DNA of 59,739 nucleotides from Pseudomonadales bacterium (GCA_022825925.1 JAJDVW010000120.1:1-59739), one strand, 5' to 3'; counted from the stretch's first letter, positions 44,070-56,856 are shown. The notes: generated by a model from the sequence alone, not told the origin. A program made the numbers and translations.

Positions 44070-45500
44070 TCACCCAGTCAGCGTCGCTTCCCGCGCCGCC
44101 ACCTCCGGCGACAGCGGTTCCGGCAGGTTCCAGCGCACCCAGCGCCACTGGAAGATGTCTCCCGTGGCATCGTTCCAGCCCAGGAGGCGGGCCTGCATTT
44201 CCCGCAGCACCTCCCGGCAGGCCGGGTCCCCGGCCCGGTTGACCAGTTCTCCGGGATCGGCGTCGAGGTCGTAGAGCTCGTCGATGGAGTGCGGATCGTA
44301 GGCGTACTTCCAGCGCCGCGTGCGCACCATGCGCTGGGACTGGTAGCCCCACACCTCGCCGTGGTGCTCGCAGTAGACCGCGTCGGGCCAGTCCTCGACG
44401 CGCTCCCCCCGGGCGAGCGGCGCGAGGCTGCGCCCGTCGAGCCCGTCCGGGACCGCGGCTCCCGCCCATTCGACGAAGGTCGGCATCAGCTCCATCGACC
44501 GGGCGAACTCCCCGACGCACGCGGGCTCCACCAGGTCCGGGGGACCCCGTACGAGCAGGGGAACGCGGAAGATCTCGTCGTACATGGTGCCCGCCTTCTC
44601 GAAATGGCCGTGGCTGCCGAGGGCGTCGCCGTGGTCCGTGCAGAAGACGAACACCGTGTCGTCGGCGATGCCGAGTTCGTCGATCGCCGCCAGCATCTCG
44701 CCGACGCGGTGGTCGATGTGGGAGACGTCGCCGTAGTAGGCGGCGACCACGCGGCTCCACCAGTCCCACCCGCGGCCCTGGAGGCGCCACTCGCGGAGCT
44801 TGCGCAGGTGGCCCGCGGGCTTGCCCGCGAAGTCGTCGTGGAAGTTCGGCCACGGCGGGACGTCCTCCGCCGCGTACATGGACCCGTAGGGCTCGGGCGG
44901 CACGCAGGCGAAGTGCGGTTCGAGGAGGTCGATGCGCAGGAAGAACGGCCGCGGCTCACGGGCACGCTCCCGCATCAGCCGGATCGCGGCGCGGGTCAGC
45001 ACGGCCGGCGGCGTCGCGTCCGCCTCCGTGCCGTCGACCGCCGCCGCCAGTTGCCGGCGGCCGTTGCCGAAGTCGATGAAGGACTCCGTCCCGGGGACCG
45101 GCCGATGCCGGCGGGGACACTCCTCGTGCCGGTCGAAGCCGAAGTCGCGGGGACCGAGGTCCGCGTGGACGTGCCACTTGCCCACGTAGTCGAGGGCGTA
45201 TCCGGCGTCCGCCAGGATCTTCGAGAACGTCGGGAGATCCGGGGACAGCCCCGGGCTCCACGCCGGCGCGATGTGCGTGTTCAGCATCACGCCGTGGTTG
45301 TGCGGGTAGAGGCCCGTCATGATCGACGCCCGCGCGGGCGAGCACACCGGCGAGACCGTGAACGCGTTGTCGAACCGCACGCCGCGCTCCGCAATCCCGT
45401 CGAGGTGCGGGGTCTCGCAGATCGGGTTGCCGTAGCAGCCGAGGGCGTCCCGGCGCAACTGGTCGGTCATGAACAGGACGATGTTGGGTCGGCGCTCCAC
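44070..45500 (-). CDS. Sulfatase (type I, Cys-type)
   Basis: 476 residues: NIVLFMTDQLRRDALGCYG (metal Asp13), formylglycine precursor Cys53 in CSPARASIMTG, YVGKWHV and FCTDHGDALGSHGHFEK (second metal site). The C-terminus ELYDLDADPGELVN is the usual sulfatase tail. It acts on sulfate esters after conversion by a formylglycine maturase that is not in the window. It is divergent (101 nt between starts) from the dimethylformamidase-like gene. No signal peptide is evident. Confidence 0.93.
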   Translation of the reverse strand: MERRPNIVLFMTDQLRRDALGCYGNPICETPHLDGIAERGVRFDNAFTVSPVCSPARASIMTGLYPHNHGVMLNTHIAPAWSPGLSPDLPTFSKILADAGYALDYVGKWHVHADLGPRDFGFDRHEECPRRHRPVPGTESFIDFGNGRRQLAAAVDGTEADATPPAVLTRAAIRLMRERAREPRPFFLRIDLLEPHFACVPPEPYGSMYAAEDVPPWPNFHDDFAGKPAGHLRKLREWRLQGRGWDWWSRVVAAYYGDVSHIDHRVGEMLAAIDELGIADDTVFVFCTDHGDALGSHGHFEKAGTMYDEIFRVPLLVRGPPDLVEPACVGEFARSMELMPTFVEWAGAAVPDGLDGRSLAPLARGERVEDWPDAVYCEHHGEVWGYQSQRMVRTRRWKYAYDPHSIDELYDLDADPGELVNRAGDPACREVLREMQARLLGWNDATGDIFQWRWVRWNLPEPLSPEVAAREATLTG

Positions 45501-45601
45501 CGGTCGAGCTTCCCTGAAGGCGGTGACGGGACCGGAGCGTATGCGAGCCGCCGCGCCCGGTCCATCGGCGCGGGAAACGATGGCATATCATCCCGGCGCC
45601 C

Positions 45602-47662
45602 ATGGATCCCAAGACCATCGCCTCCTACGCCGACCCGCTCTCCGTCACCGCCGGGGACGAGCTCCGCGTGATGGTCACCTGCCACGTCGGCGACCGCTTC
45701 CAGGCCCAACTGGTTCAGCTCGTCTGCGGCGACGACCGGCCGCGGGGAACGGGCTTCCTCGAACACGAACTCGACGCCACGCTGAACGGCGACTACCCGG
45801 CCCGCGAACAGCCGATCCAACCCGGTTCTTTGGTCTGTCTGCACGGATTGCCCGCGTTCGATGCCGTGTCCTTCGCGTGCGACGTGATGCCGACGACACC
45901 CGAGCGGCCACGGCAAGCGATTCTGTCGGGCCCCGGGATCGCCCTCGAGATCGTGCACGGGCACGTCGTGTTAACGCACGCCGCCGGCGAGATCCGCCTC
46001 CCCGAACCGGTCTCGCGGGACCGCTGGCACCACGTACGCATCGCCGGGACCGAGACGGAGACCGTGCTGTCGTGCACTGTTCGCGGGCTGACGCCGGCCG
46101 AGCCGGAGTCCCGCGAGTGCTCCGCGCGCGGGTCCTTCCGGGCGGTCGCGCCCGCCGGCGACTGGCACCTCGCCGCGCGCGACGGGGTCCCCGGCTTCAA
46201 CGGGCGCATCGAGGCGCCGCGGTTCGAGGCGCATGGGCAGACCGTCGCCGCCTGGGACTTCGCCCGGGACATGGCGGCGAAGACGCTCCTCGACACCACC
46301 GGCACGTTCGAAGCGACGATCCACCAGCACCCCGCGCGCGCCGTCAAGGGCGCCCGGTGGGACGGCTCGGCGCAGGACTGGACCGAGGACCCCTCGCAAT
46401 ACGCGGCCATCCACTTCCACGAGGACGACATCACCGACGCCGGCTGGGACGCGGACATCGAGTGGCAAGTGCCCGCCGACCTGCCGAGCGGGCTCTACGC
46501 CGTGCGGCTGACGACCGAGACCAGCGAGGACCACGCCGTGTTCTTCGTGCGTCCCGCACCCGGCGCCCGCCGCGCCCCGGTACTGTTCCTGGCGTCGACG
46601 GCGACCTACCTGGCGTACGCCAACCAGTACCTCTCCTTCTCGCGCAACCGCACGCCGTCCGACGCGTACTTCCTGACGCGCCCGGAAGTCGGCAAGTCGC
46701 TCTACGAGTACCACGGGGACGGCAGCGGCGTGCTGTATTCGTCCCGACGGCGCCCGGTCCTCAACCTGAAGCCGCGCACGCTGATGTGGTCCTTCAACGC
46801 CGACACGAACCTCGTCGCATGGCTCGAACGGATCGGCGCGGACTACGATGTCGTCACCGACGAGGACCTCCACCGCGAGGGCGCCGCACTGCTGTCCGAA
46901 TACGCGGTCGTCGTCACGGGAACCCACCCCGAGTACTACTCGACGGCCATGCTGGACGGCCTCGAGGAGTACCTCCAGGATGGCGGACGCCTCATGTACA
47001 TGGGCGGCAACGGGTTCTACTGGCGCATCGCGTTCGATCCGGACGATCCGGCCGTCATCGAGGTGCGGCGCGCCGAGGGCGGCACCCGGATGTGGATCGC
47101 GGAGCCCGGCGAGTACTACCACTCCTTCACGGGCGAGTACGGCGGCCTGTGGCGCCGCCTCGGCCGCCCGCCCAACCACGTGGCCGGGGTCGGCTTCGCG
47201 GCGCAGGGGTTCGACGGCGGGACCTACTACCGGCTGCGGGAGGGCGCCCGCGACCCGCGCGTGGCGTTCGTCATGGAGGGCGTCGAGAGCCTCGACGTGA
47301 TCGGCGACTACGGCACCCAGGGCGGCGGCGCGGCGGGCGAGGAGATCGACCGCCACGACCCGGCGCTGGGCTCCCCCCGGCACGCGGTCGTCATCGCGAG
47401 CTCCGAGAACCACCGTCCAGGCATGCTCCGCGTCATCGAGGAACTGCACGAGGCCGCGGAGCCGAACCCGCAGGACCCGGACGTGCGCGCCGACATGCTG
47501 TTCTACGAGACGGCGAGCGGGGGCGCGGTGTTCTCGACCGGCTCCATCTCCTTCGCCGGCGCGCTGTCCCACAACGGCTACGCGAACGACATCGCGCGCA
47601 TTGCCGGCAACGTGCTCGGGCGGTTCACCGACCGGACGCCGTTCGACTATCCCGGGGACTGA
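45602..47662 (+). CDS. N,N-dimethylformamidase large-subunit-like protein
   Basis: 686 residues. Residues ~1-230 include a LamG/concanavalin-like region (GIALEIVHGHVVLTHAAGEI, DRWHHVRIAGTETETVLSCT, FNGRIEAPRFEA). From ~290 the DMFase-beta pattern is visible: YLAYANQYLSFSRNR, DVVTDEDLHREG, VVVTGTHPEYYSTAMLDGLE, GGRLMYMGGNGFYWRI and GEYYHSFTGEYGGLWRRLGR. DMFase large subunits bind Fe(III) with Tyr and Glu and hydrolyse small amides. The small subunit is absent next to it. Substrate could be another amide. Close neighbour of a sulfatase. Confidence 0.85.
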   Translation: MDPKTIASYADPLSVTAGDELRVMVTCHVGDRFQAQLVQLVCGDDRPRGTGFLEHELDATLNGDYPAREQPIQPGSLVCLHGLPAFDAVSFACDVMPTTPERPRQAILSGPGIALEIVHGHVVLTHAAGEIRLPEPVSRDRWHHVRIAGTETETVLSCTVRGLTPAEPESRECSARGSFRAVAPAGDWHLAARDGVPGFNGRIEAPRFEAHGQTVAAWDFARDMAAKTLLDTTGTFEATIHQHPARAVKGARWDGSAQDWTEDPSQYAAIHFHEDDITDAGWDADIEWQVPADLPSGLYAVRLTTETSEDHAVFFVRPAPGARRAPVLFLASTATYLAYANQYLSFSRNRTPSDAYFLTRPEVGKSLYEYHGDGSGVLYSSRRRPVLNLKPRTLMWSFNADTNLVAWLERIGADYDVVTDEDLHREGAALLSEYAVVVTGTHPEYYSTAMLDGLEEYLQDGGRLMYMGGNGFYWRIAFDPDDPAVIEVRRAEGGTRMWIAEPGEYYHSFTGEYGGLWRRLGRPPNHVAGVGFAAQGFDGGTYYRLREGARDPRVAFVMEGVESLDVIGDYGTQGGGAAGEEIDRHDPALGSPRHAVVIASSENHRPGMLRVIEELHEAAEPNPQDPDVRADMLFYETASGGAVFSTGSISFAGALSHNGYANDIARIAGNVLGRFTDRTPFDYPGD

Positions 47663-47671
47663 GGCCGCGAG

Positions 47672-48131
47672 TCAAAGCCCGTCGAGGAAGGCGATCAACG
47701 CCGCGTTCGTCTTCTCCGGCGCCTCCTGCTGCGTCCAGTGGCCGATCCCCGGAAGGATCACGCAGTCGACCAGGTTCGTCGCCACCTGCCGCATCGGCTC
47801 CTCGAAACCCGGGTTGTTCCGGATCAGGTCCCGGTCGCCGCTGACGAAGAGCGCCGGCTGCTCGATCTTGCGGCCCTGGAAGGCCGCCGACAGCTCCCAG
47901 GTCAGGTCGAGGTTCCGGTACCAGTCGAGTCCGCCGCGGAAGCCGCTCTTGCGGAACGTGTCGGCGAAGTAGTCGAGGTCTTCCTCCGTCAGCCCCAGTC
48001 GTGGCCGACGATCACCGCCTGCTCCTCGCCGAGGGCCGCCACCAGGCCCACCATGTCCCCGACGAGATGATCTCGGCGATGTGCATGTCGACGCCGTTGG
48101 TCTGGACGGTGCGGTGCTGGGTGTCCGGCAT
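47672..48131 (-). pseudogene. Alpha/beta-hydrolase (epoxide-hydrolase-like), fragmented
   Basis: Three pieces in different frames: MPDTQHRTVQTNGVDMHIAE (start at 48131), then GLVAALGEEQAVIVGHDWG (the oxyanion/nucleophile-elbow lead-in of the family), and finally LTEEDLDYFADTFRKSGFRG, then YRNLDLTWEL and PALFVSGDRDLI with GIGHWTQQEAP (catalytic His region), ending at 47672. The nucleophile segment and cap domain between pieces are deleted. It converges on the dimethylformamidase-like gene with a 9-nt gap. Confidence 0.75.
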
Positions 48132-48200
48132 GGGCGGCTCGAATACTCCACCTTGGCAGGCGGAGAATATACCTGCCGGGGGCGGCCCGAGGGCAAGGGC

Positions 48201-48587
48201 CTACAGGAGCTCCACCCGCGCACGCACTCCCGGCGCCGCGGCAAGGCGGCGGTCCGACGTCACCAGCACCGTCGACAGCGACTCGGCGAGGGCGACGTAG
48301 ACGGCGTCGTACGCCGTCAGATTCGCACGCAGTTCCCACACGCGCGGGAGCAACGGAGCGTGGGGGTAGCGTTCCACGTCGAGCGCACGCCAGTCCTCCA
48401 GGGCCGCCGCACCGCGCTCGGCAGCCAATACGCCACGGGCCACGGCGCGCCGCAACACATGAGCCACTTCCACGTCGATCAGGTGCGGCACGCAGACAGC
48501 GGGCCCCGCAGTCAGCCGCGGAGCGAGCCGCCTGCCCGATTCGGAGTTCGTCAGGAACTCGATCACACCCGAGGCGTCGAGCACCAT
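48201..48587 (-). CDS. PIN-domain toxin (FitB/VapC-like)
   Basis: 128-residue PIN toxin: Asp4 (MVLDASGVIEFL), Glu40 (LIDVEVAHVLRR), Asp94 (TAYDAVYVALAE) and Asp112 (VTSDRRLAA) make the acidic centre. The first codon follows the antitoxin stop directly. All catalytic positions are present. Confidence 0.9.
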   Translation of the reverse strand: MVLDASGVIEFLTNSESGRRLAPRLTAGPAVCVPHLIDVEVAHVLRRAVARGVLAAERGAAALEDWRALDVERYPHAPLLPRVWELRANLTAYDAVYVALAESLSTVLVTSDRRLAAAPGVRARVELL

Positions 48588-48824
48588 CTAGACGTATCGT
48601 TCCTCGCGCGCCTCGCGCAGGATTTCGGCCGCGGGCGGGTCGAGTGTTACCTCCGGTCGGCGGCCAATCCTCTCGATGACCTCCCGACGCTCCGCCCGCG
48701 CGAGAGCCCGCTCCAGTTCGCGCAGGACGTAGAGGGACATCGACATGCCCTCCAGCGCAGCGCGCGCCTTGAGCTGCCGATGCATGGCCTCGGGGACGTT
48801 CCGTATCTGAATCATCTTGTTCAT
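48588..48824 (-). CDS. FitA-like ribbon-helix-helix antitoxin
   Basis: 78 residues: [20 protein letters not shown] is the FitA-type ribbon-helix-helix start, [18 protein letters not shown] the dimer helices, and the Glu/Arg-rich tail the toxin-binding part. The toxin gene begins with no gap after its stop. The start at 48824 coincides with the predicted transcript start (see upstream promoter), so the mRNA may be leaderless. Confidence 0.87.
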   Translation of the reverse strand: MNKMIQIRNVPEAMHRQLKARAALEGMSMSLYVLRELERALARAERREVIERIGRRPEVTLDPPAAEILREAREERYV

Positions 48825-48859
48825 GCGGAAAGCATGAAAACATGTGCGACACATGTCAA
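48821..48859 (-). promoter_or_regulatory. Promoter and two palindromes of the fitAB-like pair
   Basis: On the minus strand a consensus TTGACA (48859-48854) precedes a weak -10 CATGCT (48836-48831, 17-nt spacing). Two palindromes cover it: ACATGTG-CGA-CACATGT (48840-48856) and TCATGC-GGAAA-GCATGA (48821-48837), the latter touching the start codon. Probable autoregulatory operator. Confidence 0.6.
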
Positions 48860-48983
48860 CCGCGAGCCACCCGGCCTCCCCGACCGCGGTAGCCAAACCG
48901 CAACACCCAACGGGTATCCTTCGGCGATGCTTGCGACCTCTCCATCCCGCCCGGCAGCGGCGGCATCCCGACCCGGCGCCTGA

Positions 48984-49640
48984 GTGGACACGCCGCGCAA
49001 ACTCGCCGCCGAGTTCGTCGGCACGCTGCTCCTGCTCGCCACCGTCGTCGGCTCCGGGATCATGGGAGAGACGCTGGCGGGCGGCAACGACGCAATCGCG
49101 CTCCTCGGCAATACCGTCGCGACCGGGGCCATCCTGGTGGTCATCATCACGATCTTCGGACCCGTCTCGGGCGCGCACTTCAACCCGGCGGTGACGTTCG
49201 TCTTCGCGCTGCGCCGGGAGATCGGGGTCGGGCTGGCGCTGGCTTACGTGGCCGTGCAGGTCGTCGGCGGCCTCGCGGGCACACTGCTGGCGCACGGGAT
49301 GTTCGACATGGAACTGCTGCAAACATCGTCGAAGGCCCGTTCGAGCGGCGGGCAGTGGCTGGCGGAGGGCGTGGCGACGTTCGGCCTGCTCGCCGCGATT
49401 CTCGGGACGCTTCGCGTGCGTCCGAACGCGGTGGCGGCGATGGTCGGGCTCTACATCACGGCCGGCTACTGGTTCACCGCATCGACCTCGTTCGCGAACC
49501 CGGCCGTGACCGTCGCGCGCTCCTTCACCGACACGTTCTCCGGGATCCTGCCCGCGCACGCACCGGCCTTCATCGTGGCGCAGTTCGTCGGCGCCGCCGT
49601 GGCGATGGTGCTGTTTCGGTGGTTCGACCGCCGCGCGTGA
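48984..49640 (+). CDS. Aquaporin/MIP-family channel (AqpS-like)
   Basis: 218 residues, about six helices, with both pore loops: [10 protein letters not shown] and [15 protein letters not shown]. Both NPA boxes are intact. The second loop with SFTDTFSGI resembles the AqpS/arsenical-associated aquaporin branch common in proteobacteria. The start is a GTG. No ars genes are visible nearby, so water or small neutral solute transport is the safe assignment. Convergent with the amidohydrolase (28-nt gap). Confidence 0.9.
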   Translation: MDTPRKLAAEFVGTLLLLATVVGSGIMGETLAGGNDAIALLGNTVATGAILVVIITIFGPVSGAHFNPAVTFVFALRREIGVGLALAYVAVQVVGGLAGTLLAHGMFDMELLQTSSKARSSGGQWLAEGVATFGLLAAILGTLRVRPNAVAAMVGLYITAGYWFTASTSFANPAVTVARSFTDTFSGILPAHAPAFIVAQFVGAAVAMVLFRWFDRRA

Positions 49641-49668
49641 ACCCGGACCGGGAGGGGATGGGCCTCGC

Positions 49669-50667
49669 CTACGTCTCCACGCGGTACACCCGCACCGCCG
49701 TATCGTGGAACAGGGCCGCCTTCTCCGCGTCCGAGCACCCCGCCGCGATCTTCTTGAAGGAGTTGTAGAGCACCTGGTACGAGCAACTCTGCTTGTCCAC
49801 CGGGAAGTTGCTCTCGAACATGCACCGGTCCGGACCGAAGCAGTCGATCATGTGCAGGTAGTAGTCCCGCGTCGCCGCGACCAGTTCATCGGAAGTGGCC
49901 GGCGTCTCCCGCTTGTGGAAGCCGAAGCCGTTGATCGGCATGACGAGTCCGCCGAGCTTCGCCACCACGTTCGGGCAGCGGGCCAGCTCGGCGACATCGT
50001 CCTTCCAGGCCGCGAAGATCTCTTCCCGCCGTCCCGCGTACGGCCCGATGCCGAGCGGGCCCCCGAAGTGGTCGAGGACGATCGGCTGGTCCGGGAACGC
50101 CTGGGCCAGCGGAGTGAGTTCACGGATCTGCGCGTGGTACATCCAGGCGTCGAAGGTCAACCCGCGCTTGCCGAGTTCGGCGAAGCCGGCCCGGAACGCG
50201 GCGTCCGCGAGGAGCCCGCGCGGCGGATTGGTGTGCGAGTTGCGCACCTCCTCGCTCGCGTCCCACCCCGACGCGTGACGGATGCCGCGGAACCGCGGGC
50301 TCGCCGCCATGTGGGCGTCGAGGGCCGCGCCGGCCTCGGGCAGCGTCAGGTCCACGAAACCGACGATGGATGCGCACATGCGCCCGTCGCCGTACCCGCC
50401 GCTCGCGCTCATCGCGGCGATGCCGTTGACGAACTCCGTCTCGCCGACCGGCCGCAGCGCCTCCGGGCCGTCCGCCCGGTACATCGCCATGCACTCCATG
50501 AACACGGTGGAGACCACGTTGTGGCCGCTCCCGGTGTCAGCGAGCAGCTCGTCGAGCAGGTAGCGGCTTTCCGGGTGGTCCCACAGGTGATGGTGCGGGT
50601 CGCAGATCGGCAGATCCGGCTCCAGGGTCTCTTCCCGCACTTGCGCCAGCCATCCGTCTCTGTCCAT
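49669..50667 (-). CDS. Amidohydrolase family 2 protein (COG3618-like)
   Basis: 332-residue TIM-barrel hydrolase: PICDPHHHLWDHPESRYLL (HxH-type metal site), IVGFVDLTLPEAG, IRHASGWD, IVLDHFGGPLGIG and MFESNFPVDKQS. This pattern is COG3618/amidohydrolase-2, which includes lactonases and decarboxylases. Probable single-metal enzyme acting on a lactone or carboxylate. It starts just after the alcohol dehydrogenase gene on the same strand (9-nt gap), so they may share an operon. Confidence 0.9.
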   Translation of the reverse strand: MDRDGWLAQVREETLEPDLPICDPHHHLWDHPESRYLLDELLADTGSGHNVVSTVFMECMAMYRADGPEALRPVGETEFVNGIAAMSASGGYGDGRMCASIVGFVDLTLPEAGAALDAHMAASPRFRGIRHASGWDASEEVRNSHTNPPRGLLADAAFRAGFAELGKRGLTFDAWMYHAQIRELTPLAQAFPDQPIVLDHFGGPLGIGPYAGRREEIFAAWKDDVAELARCPNVVAKLGGLVMPINGFGFHKRETPATSDELVAATRDYYLHMIDCFGPDRCMFESNFPVDKQSCSYQVLYNSFKKIAAGCSDAEKAALFHDTAVRVYRVET

Positions 50668-50676
50668 GGTCGCTCC

Positions 50677-53581
<2,905 letters not shown>

Positions 53582-53655
53582 GCGGCCTCCGCGGAGCGCC
53601 TTCGCACGTCTCCCAAGGACGGCTACACTGGCCCGCTTCCCGCTCGAGACGCCCC

Positions 53656-55128
53656 ATGAAGATCGGCCGCAACGATCCCTGCCCCTGCGGAAGCGGGAAG
53701 AAATACAAGCGTTGCTGCATGCATCGGGACCAGTTGCGCCGGGCTTCCCCCGTGTGGCGCCGCATGGAGCGCCTGGACGAGAAACTGAGTCGGCCTCTCA
53801 CCGCGCATGCCGAGCGCTTCTACGGGCCGGACTGGCTGGAGGATGCCTGGCTGGATTTCACGTTCGGAAACGACGCCCTGTTCGACGGGGATCCGTTCGC
53901 CGACGAGGACCTGGACGACGACACCTTCGGCGACGACCCGCCGCTCGAGTTCGAAACCCTCTTCACGGCCTGGTGCTTCTACAACTGGATCCCCGATGGA
54001 ACCGGCGTCGACCCGGAGGACCGGTATCCCCCAATGCCCATCGGGCTGCACTACCTCGAACATCGCCCGAGCAGGACGGATGCCTTCACAAGACGGTTCA
54101 TCGAGGCGACCTGTGCCGCGCCGTTCAGCTTCTTCATGGTCCGCGACGTGCAGCCGGGGCCGACCATGACGTTGCGGGACGTGCTACGACGGCGGGACTA
54201 CGAGATCCACCTGTCCGCCGATGCGCCGGAGCCTCCCGAGGGCACGATCCTCTATGCGCGCGTGGTCACCCTCGACGGCGATTCCATCCTGCTCGGCTGC
54301 GCACCCTGCCCCATGCCGCCCGCCTGCGCAGGGTCGCTCATCGACCTGCGCGAGGAGTGGGAGATCGAGCCGGACGCCCCCGCGGGGGCGCTTGCCGGGC
54401 GGGACGCGGAGCTGCACTCCTTGTACGCTGACTTCCGGGAGGCACTCCTCGACCCGGAGCCGCAACGCGTCAAGAACGAGGATGGCGAGCCGGTCCAGCT
54501 CATCACGGTGGACTACGACCTGCGGTGCGCGCCCGGGGAGGCGTGCGACGCCCTGCTGCCCCTGAGCGGGGGGCTCGACGGCGGCCAACCCGGCGAGACC
54601 GACGACGCGGGACAGCTCGTAGCCGTCACGCTCCCGTGGGTGAAGGAAGGCGCCACGAGCAACGACCTGTGGGCGAACACGACGCTCGGGCAGATCAGGA
54701 TCGACGGACCGCGCCTGGAGGTGTTCGTGAATTCCGCGCGCCGGGCGGCAAGCCTCCACCGCGAGGTCGAGGCGCGTCTCGGCGACCGCGCCGTACCCGG
54801 TGACACGTTCATCGCGGACGACCTGGGAGAACTGCCGGACTGGGTTTTCCCGGAGCTCGACCCCGAGGACCAGGAGGACATGGGCGCCGATGCCGCGGAG
54901 GCCCTGCTCGAGGAGGTGGCCGAGCGGCACTGGGAAGGATGGCTCGACGAACCGCTGCCCGAACTCAAGGACACGACGCCGCGCGAGGCCGCGCGCACCG
55001 AGATCGGCCGGGAACGGCTGGAGGCGCTCCTGTGGCAGCTCGACCAGGAAAACGCCGACACGGTCTTCGATGCCGACACCGGGAAGCTGCGCCGCGCGCT
55101 CGGGTTCGACCGACAAACCGCCCGCTGA
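53656..55128 (+). CDS. SEC-C motif protein of unknown function
   Basis: 490 residues. The N-terminus holds a complete SEC-C zinc-binding motif, GRNDPCPCGSGKKYKRCC (Cys8, Cys10, then the paired Cys of RCC at about 20-21). The rest is acidic and without a family I can name; it has a WCFYNWIP segment and a Glu/Asp-rich C-terminus. Such proteins are widespread and often uncharacterised; the zinc motif may bind RNA or protein. A stand-alone gene 74 nt after the SulP transporter. Confidence 0.8.
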   Translation: MKIGRNDPCPCGSGKKYKRCCMHRDQLRRASPVWRRMERLDEKLSRPLTAHAERFYGPDWLEDAWLDFTFGNDALFDGDPFADEDLDDDTFGDDPPLEFETLFTAWCFYNWIPDGTGVDPEDRYPPMPIGLHYLEHRPSRTDAFTRRFIEATCAAPFSFFMVRDVQPGPTMTLRDVLRRRDYEIHLSADAPEPPEGTILYARVVTLDGDSILLGCAPCPMPPACAGSLIDLREEWEIEPDAPAGALAGRDAELHSLYADFREALLDPEPQRVKNEDGEPVQLITVDYDLRCAPGEACDALLPLSGGLDGGQPGETDDAGQLVAVTLPWVKEGATSNDLWANTTLGQIRIDGPRLEVFVNSARRAASLHREVEARLGDRAVPGDTFIADDLGELPDWVFPELDPEDQEDMGADAAEALLEEVAERHWEGWLDEPLPELKDTTPREAARTEIGRERLEALLWQLDQENADTVFDADTGKLRRALGFDRQTAR

Positions 55129-55302
55129 TCTTCCGCCAAACTCTCCGCCGGGAATTCGACAAATTCTCCGCCACGGTCCGCCGCGAGACATCGCCACGCC
55201 CGTTACGATGTCGTCGTTCGGATCCCGCGCGCCGCGCTTGCCGCCCACCCGCCGGATCGGACACACTCGACCGTTCCCGCAACGGAAGCTCCAGGGTCGA
55301 CC

Positions 55303-56856
55303 ATGTATCCAGGCAAATGGGCCGGGCTGTTCCCGGACAAACCGGCTGTCGTCGACAGCGCCACGGGCGCCAGCCGCACCTACCGAGAGCTGAACGACCG
55401 CTCGAACCAGCTCGCCCAACTGCTGTACGACCGGGGCCTGCGCCGGGGCGACCACGTCTCAATCTTCGCCGAGAACCACCTCGCGTGGTTCGACGTGGTG
55501 TGGGCCGCGCTGCGGTCCGGGCTATACCTCACGACGGTCAACCGCTACCTGACGGACGAGGAAGCCGGCTACATCGTCGACAACTCCGAGTCGCAGGTCC
55601 TGATCACCACGCGCTCCCGGGCCGAAGTCGCCCGCGAGATCCCCCCGTTCGCCCCCGACTGCCACTCCTGGCTCAGCATCGACGGCGCCATTGACGGCTA
55701 CGAGGACTTCGAGACCGCCATCGCCGCCTACCCGGCCGAGGCGCTGGCGGAGCAGCCGGCCGGAGGGTTCATGTTGTACAGCTCCGGCACGACCGGGCGG
55801 CCGAAAGGCATCGTGCGCCCCCTGCCGGAGGCCTCGATCGACGAGGACGCGAACCTCGTGGGCGCGCTGCAGAGCACCCTGTGGGGCTTCGACGAGCAGA
55901 CCGTCTATCTCTCGCCCGCGCCCCTCTACCACTCGGCCCCCCTCGCCTTCTGCACCGGCACGCAGTCGCTCGGCGGCACCGCGGTCATGATGCCGCGCTT
56001 CGACCCGGTGCGCGCGCTCGCCGCCATCGAGGAGCACCGGGTCACCCACAGCCAGTGGGTGCCGACCATGTTCACGCGCATGCTCAAGCTCGACGAAGCG
56101 GAACGCAGCGGCTACGACCTGTCCTCCCACAAGGTCGCGATCCACGCCGCGGCGCCCTGTCCGCCGAAGGTGAAGGAGCAGATGTTCGACTGGTGGGGAC
56201 GCATCCTTTACGAGTACTACGCCGGGACCGAGATCAACGGCTTCACCCACACCGGCCCGGACGAGTGGTCCGAGCACCCGGGGACCGTCGGCAAGCCGGT
56301 CATGGGCGTGATTCACATCTGCGACGAGGACGGCCGGGAACTCCCGGTGGGCGAGCCCGGCATCGTCTACTTCGAGCTACCCGAACTGCCGTTCGAGTAC
56401 CTGAAGGACCCCGAGAAGACGAAGGAGGCCCAGCATCCCGAGCACGCCAACTGGAGCGCCCTCGGCGATGTCGGCTACGTGGACGAGGACGGCTTCCTCT
56501 ATCTGACGGACCGGGCGACCTACATGATCATCTCCGGCGGCGTGAACATCTACCCGCAGGAGATCGAGGACGCCATGGTGATGCACGAGAAGGTCATGGA
56601 CGTGGCCGTCATCGGCGTGCCGGACGACGAGATGGGCGAAGCGGTCAAGGCGGTCGTGCAGCCGGCCCCCGGCGTGGAGCCTGGACCCGCCCTCGAGGCG
56701 GAGCTGGTCGCCTACGCCCGCGAGCACATCGCCCACTACAAGTGCCCGAAGAGCGTCGACTTCCGCGAGGAACTGCCACGGCTGCCGACGGGGAAGCTCT
56801 ACAAGCGCCTGCTGAAGGACGAGTACTGGGGCAAGACCGGTTCACGCATCGTGTGA
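55303..56856 (+). CDS. Acyl-CoA synthetase (AMP-dependent ligase)
   Basis: 517-residue ANL ligase: P-loop YSSGTTGRPKG (159-169), YEYYAGTEING (A5), LGDVGYVDEDGFLYLTDRAT (A7/A8), ISGGVNIYPQEIEDAM hinge and LPTGKLYKR with the catalytic lysine. Complete. The short-lead type with MYPGKWAGLFPDKPAVV resembles crotonobetaine/long-chain-like ligases. The ATG at 55303 follows a 174-nt intergenic region. It precedes an amidohydrolase that may liberate its acid substrate. Confidence 0.93.
   Translation: MYPGKWAGLFPDKPAVVDSATGASRTYRELNDRSNQLAQLLYDRGLRRGDHVSIFAENHLAWFDVVWAALRSGLYLTTVNRYLTDEEAGYIVDNSESQVLITTRSRAEVAREIPPFAPDCHSWLSIDGAIDGYEDFETAIAAYPAEALAEQPAGGFMLYSSGTTGRPKGIVRPLPEASIDEDANLVGALQSTLWGFDEQTVYLSPAPLYHSAPLAFCTGTQSLGGTAVMMPRFDPVRALAAIEEHRVTHSQWVPTMFTRMLKLDEAERSGYDLSSHKVAIHAAAPCPPKVKEQMFDWWGRILYEYYAGTEINGFTHTGPDEWSEHPGTVGKPVMGVIHICDEDGRELPVGEPGIVYFELPELPFEYLKDPEKTKEAQHPEHANWSALGDVGYVDEDGFLYLTDRATYMIISGGVNIYPQEIEDAMVMHEKVMDVAVIGVPDDEMGEAVKAVVQPAPGVEPGPALEAELVAYAREHIAHYKCPKSVDFREELPRLPTGKLYKRLLKDEYWGKTGSRIV

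Noticed and set aside
42069..45671. 1,200-residue open frame on the plus strand
   Set aside because: Antisense to the ABC-permease and sulfatase genes; no recognisable domain.
55129..55302. Near-repeat CTCTCCGCC / TTCTCCGCC after the SEC-C gene
   Set aside because: Only two short imperfect copies; no promoter or hairpin can be tied to it.
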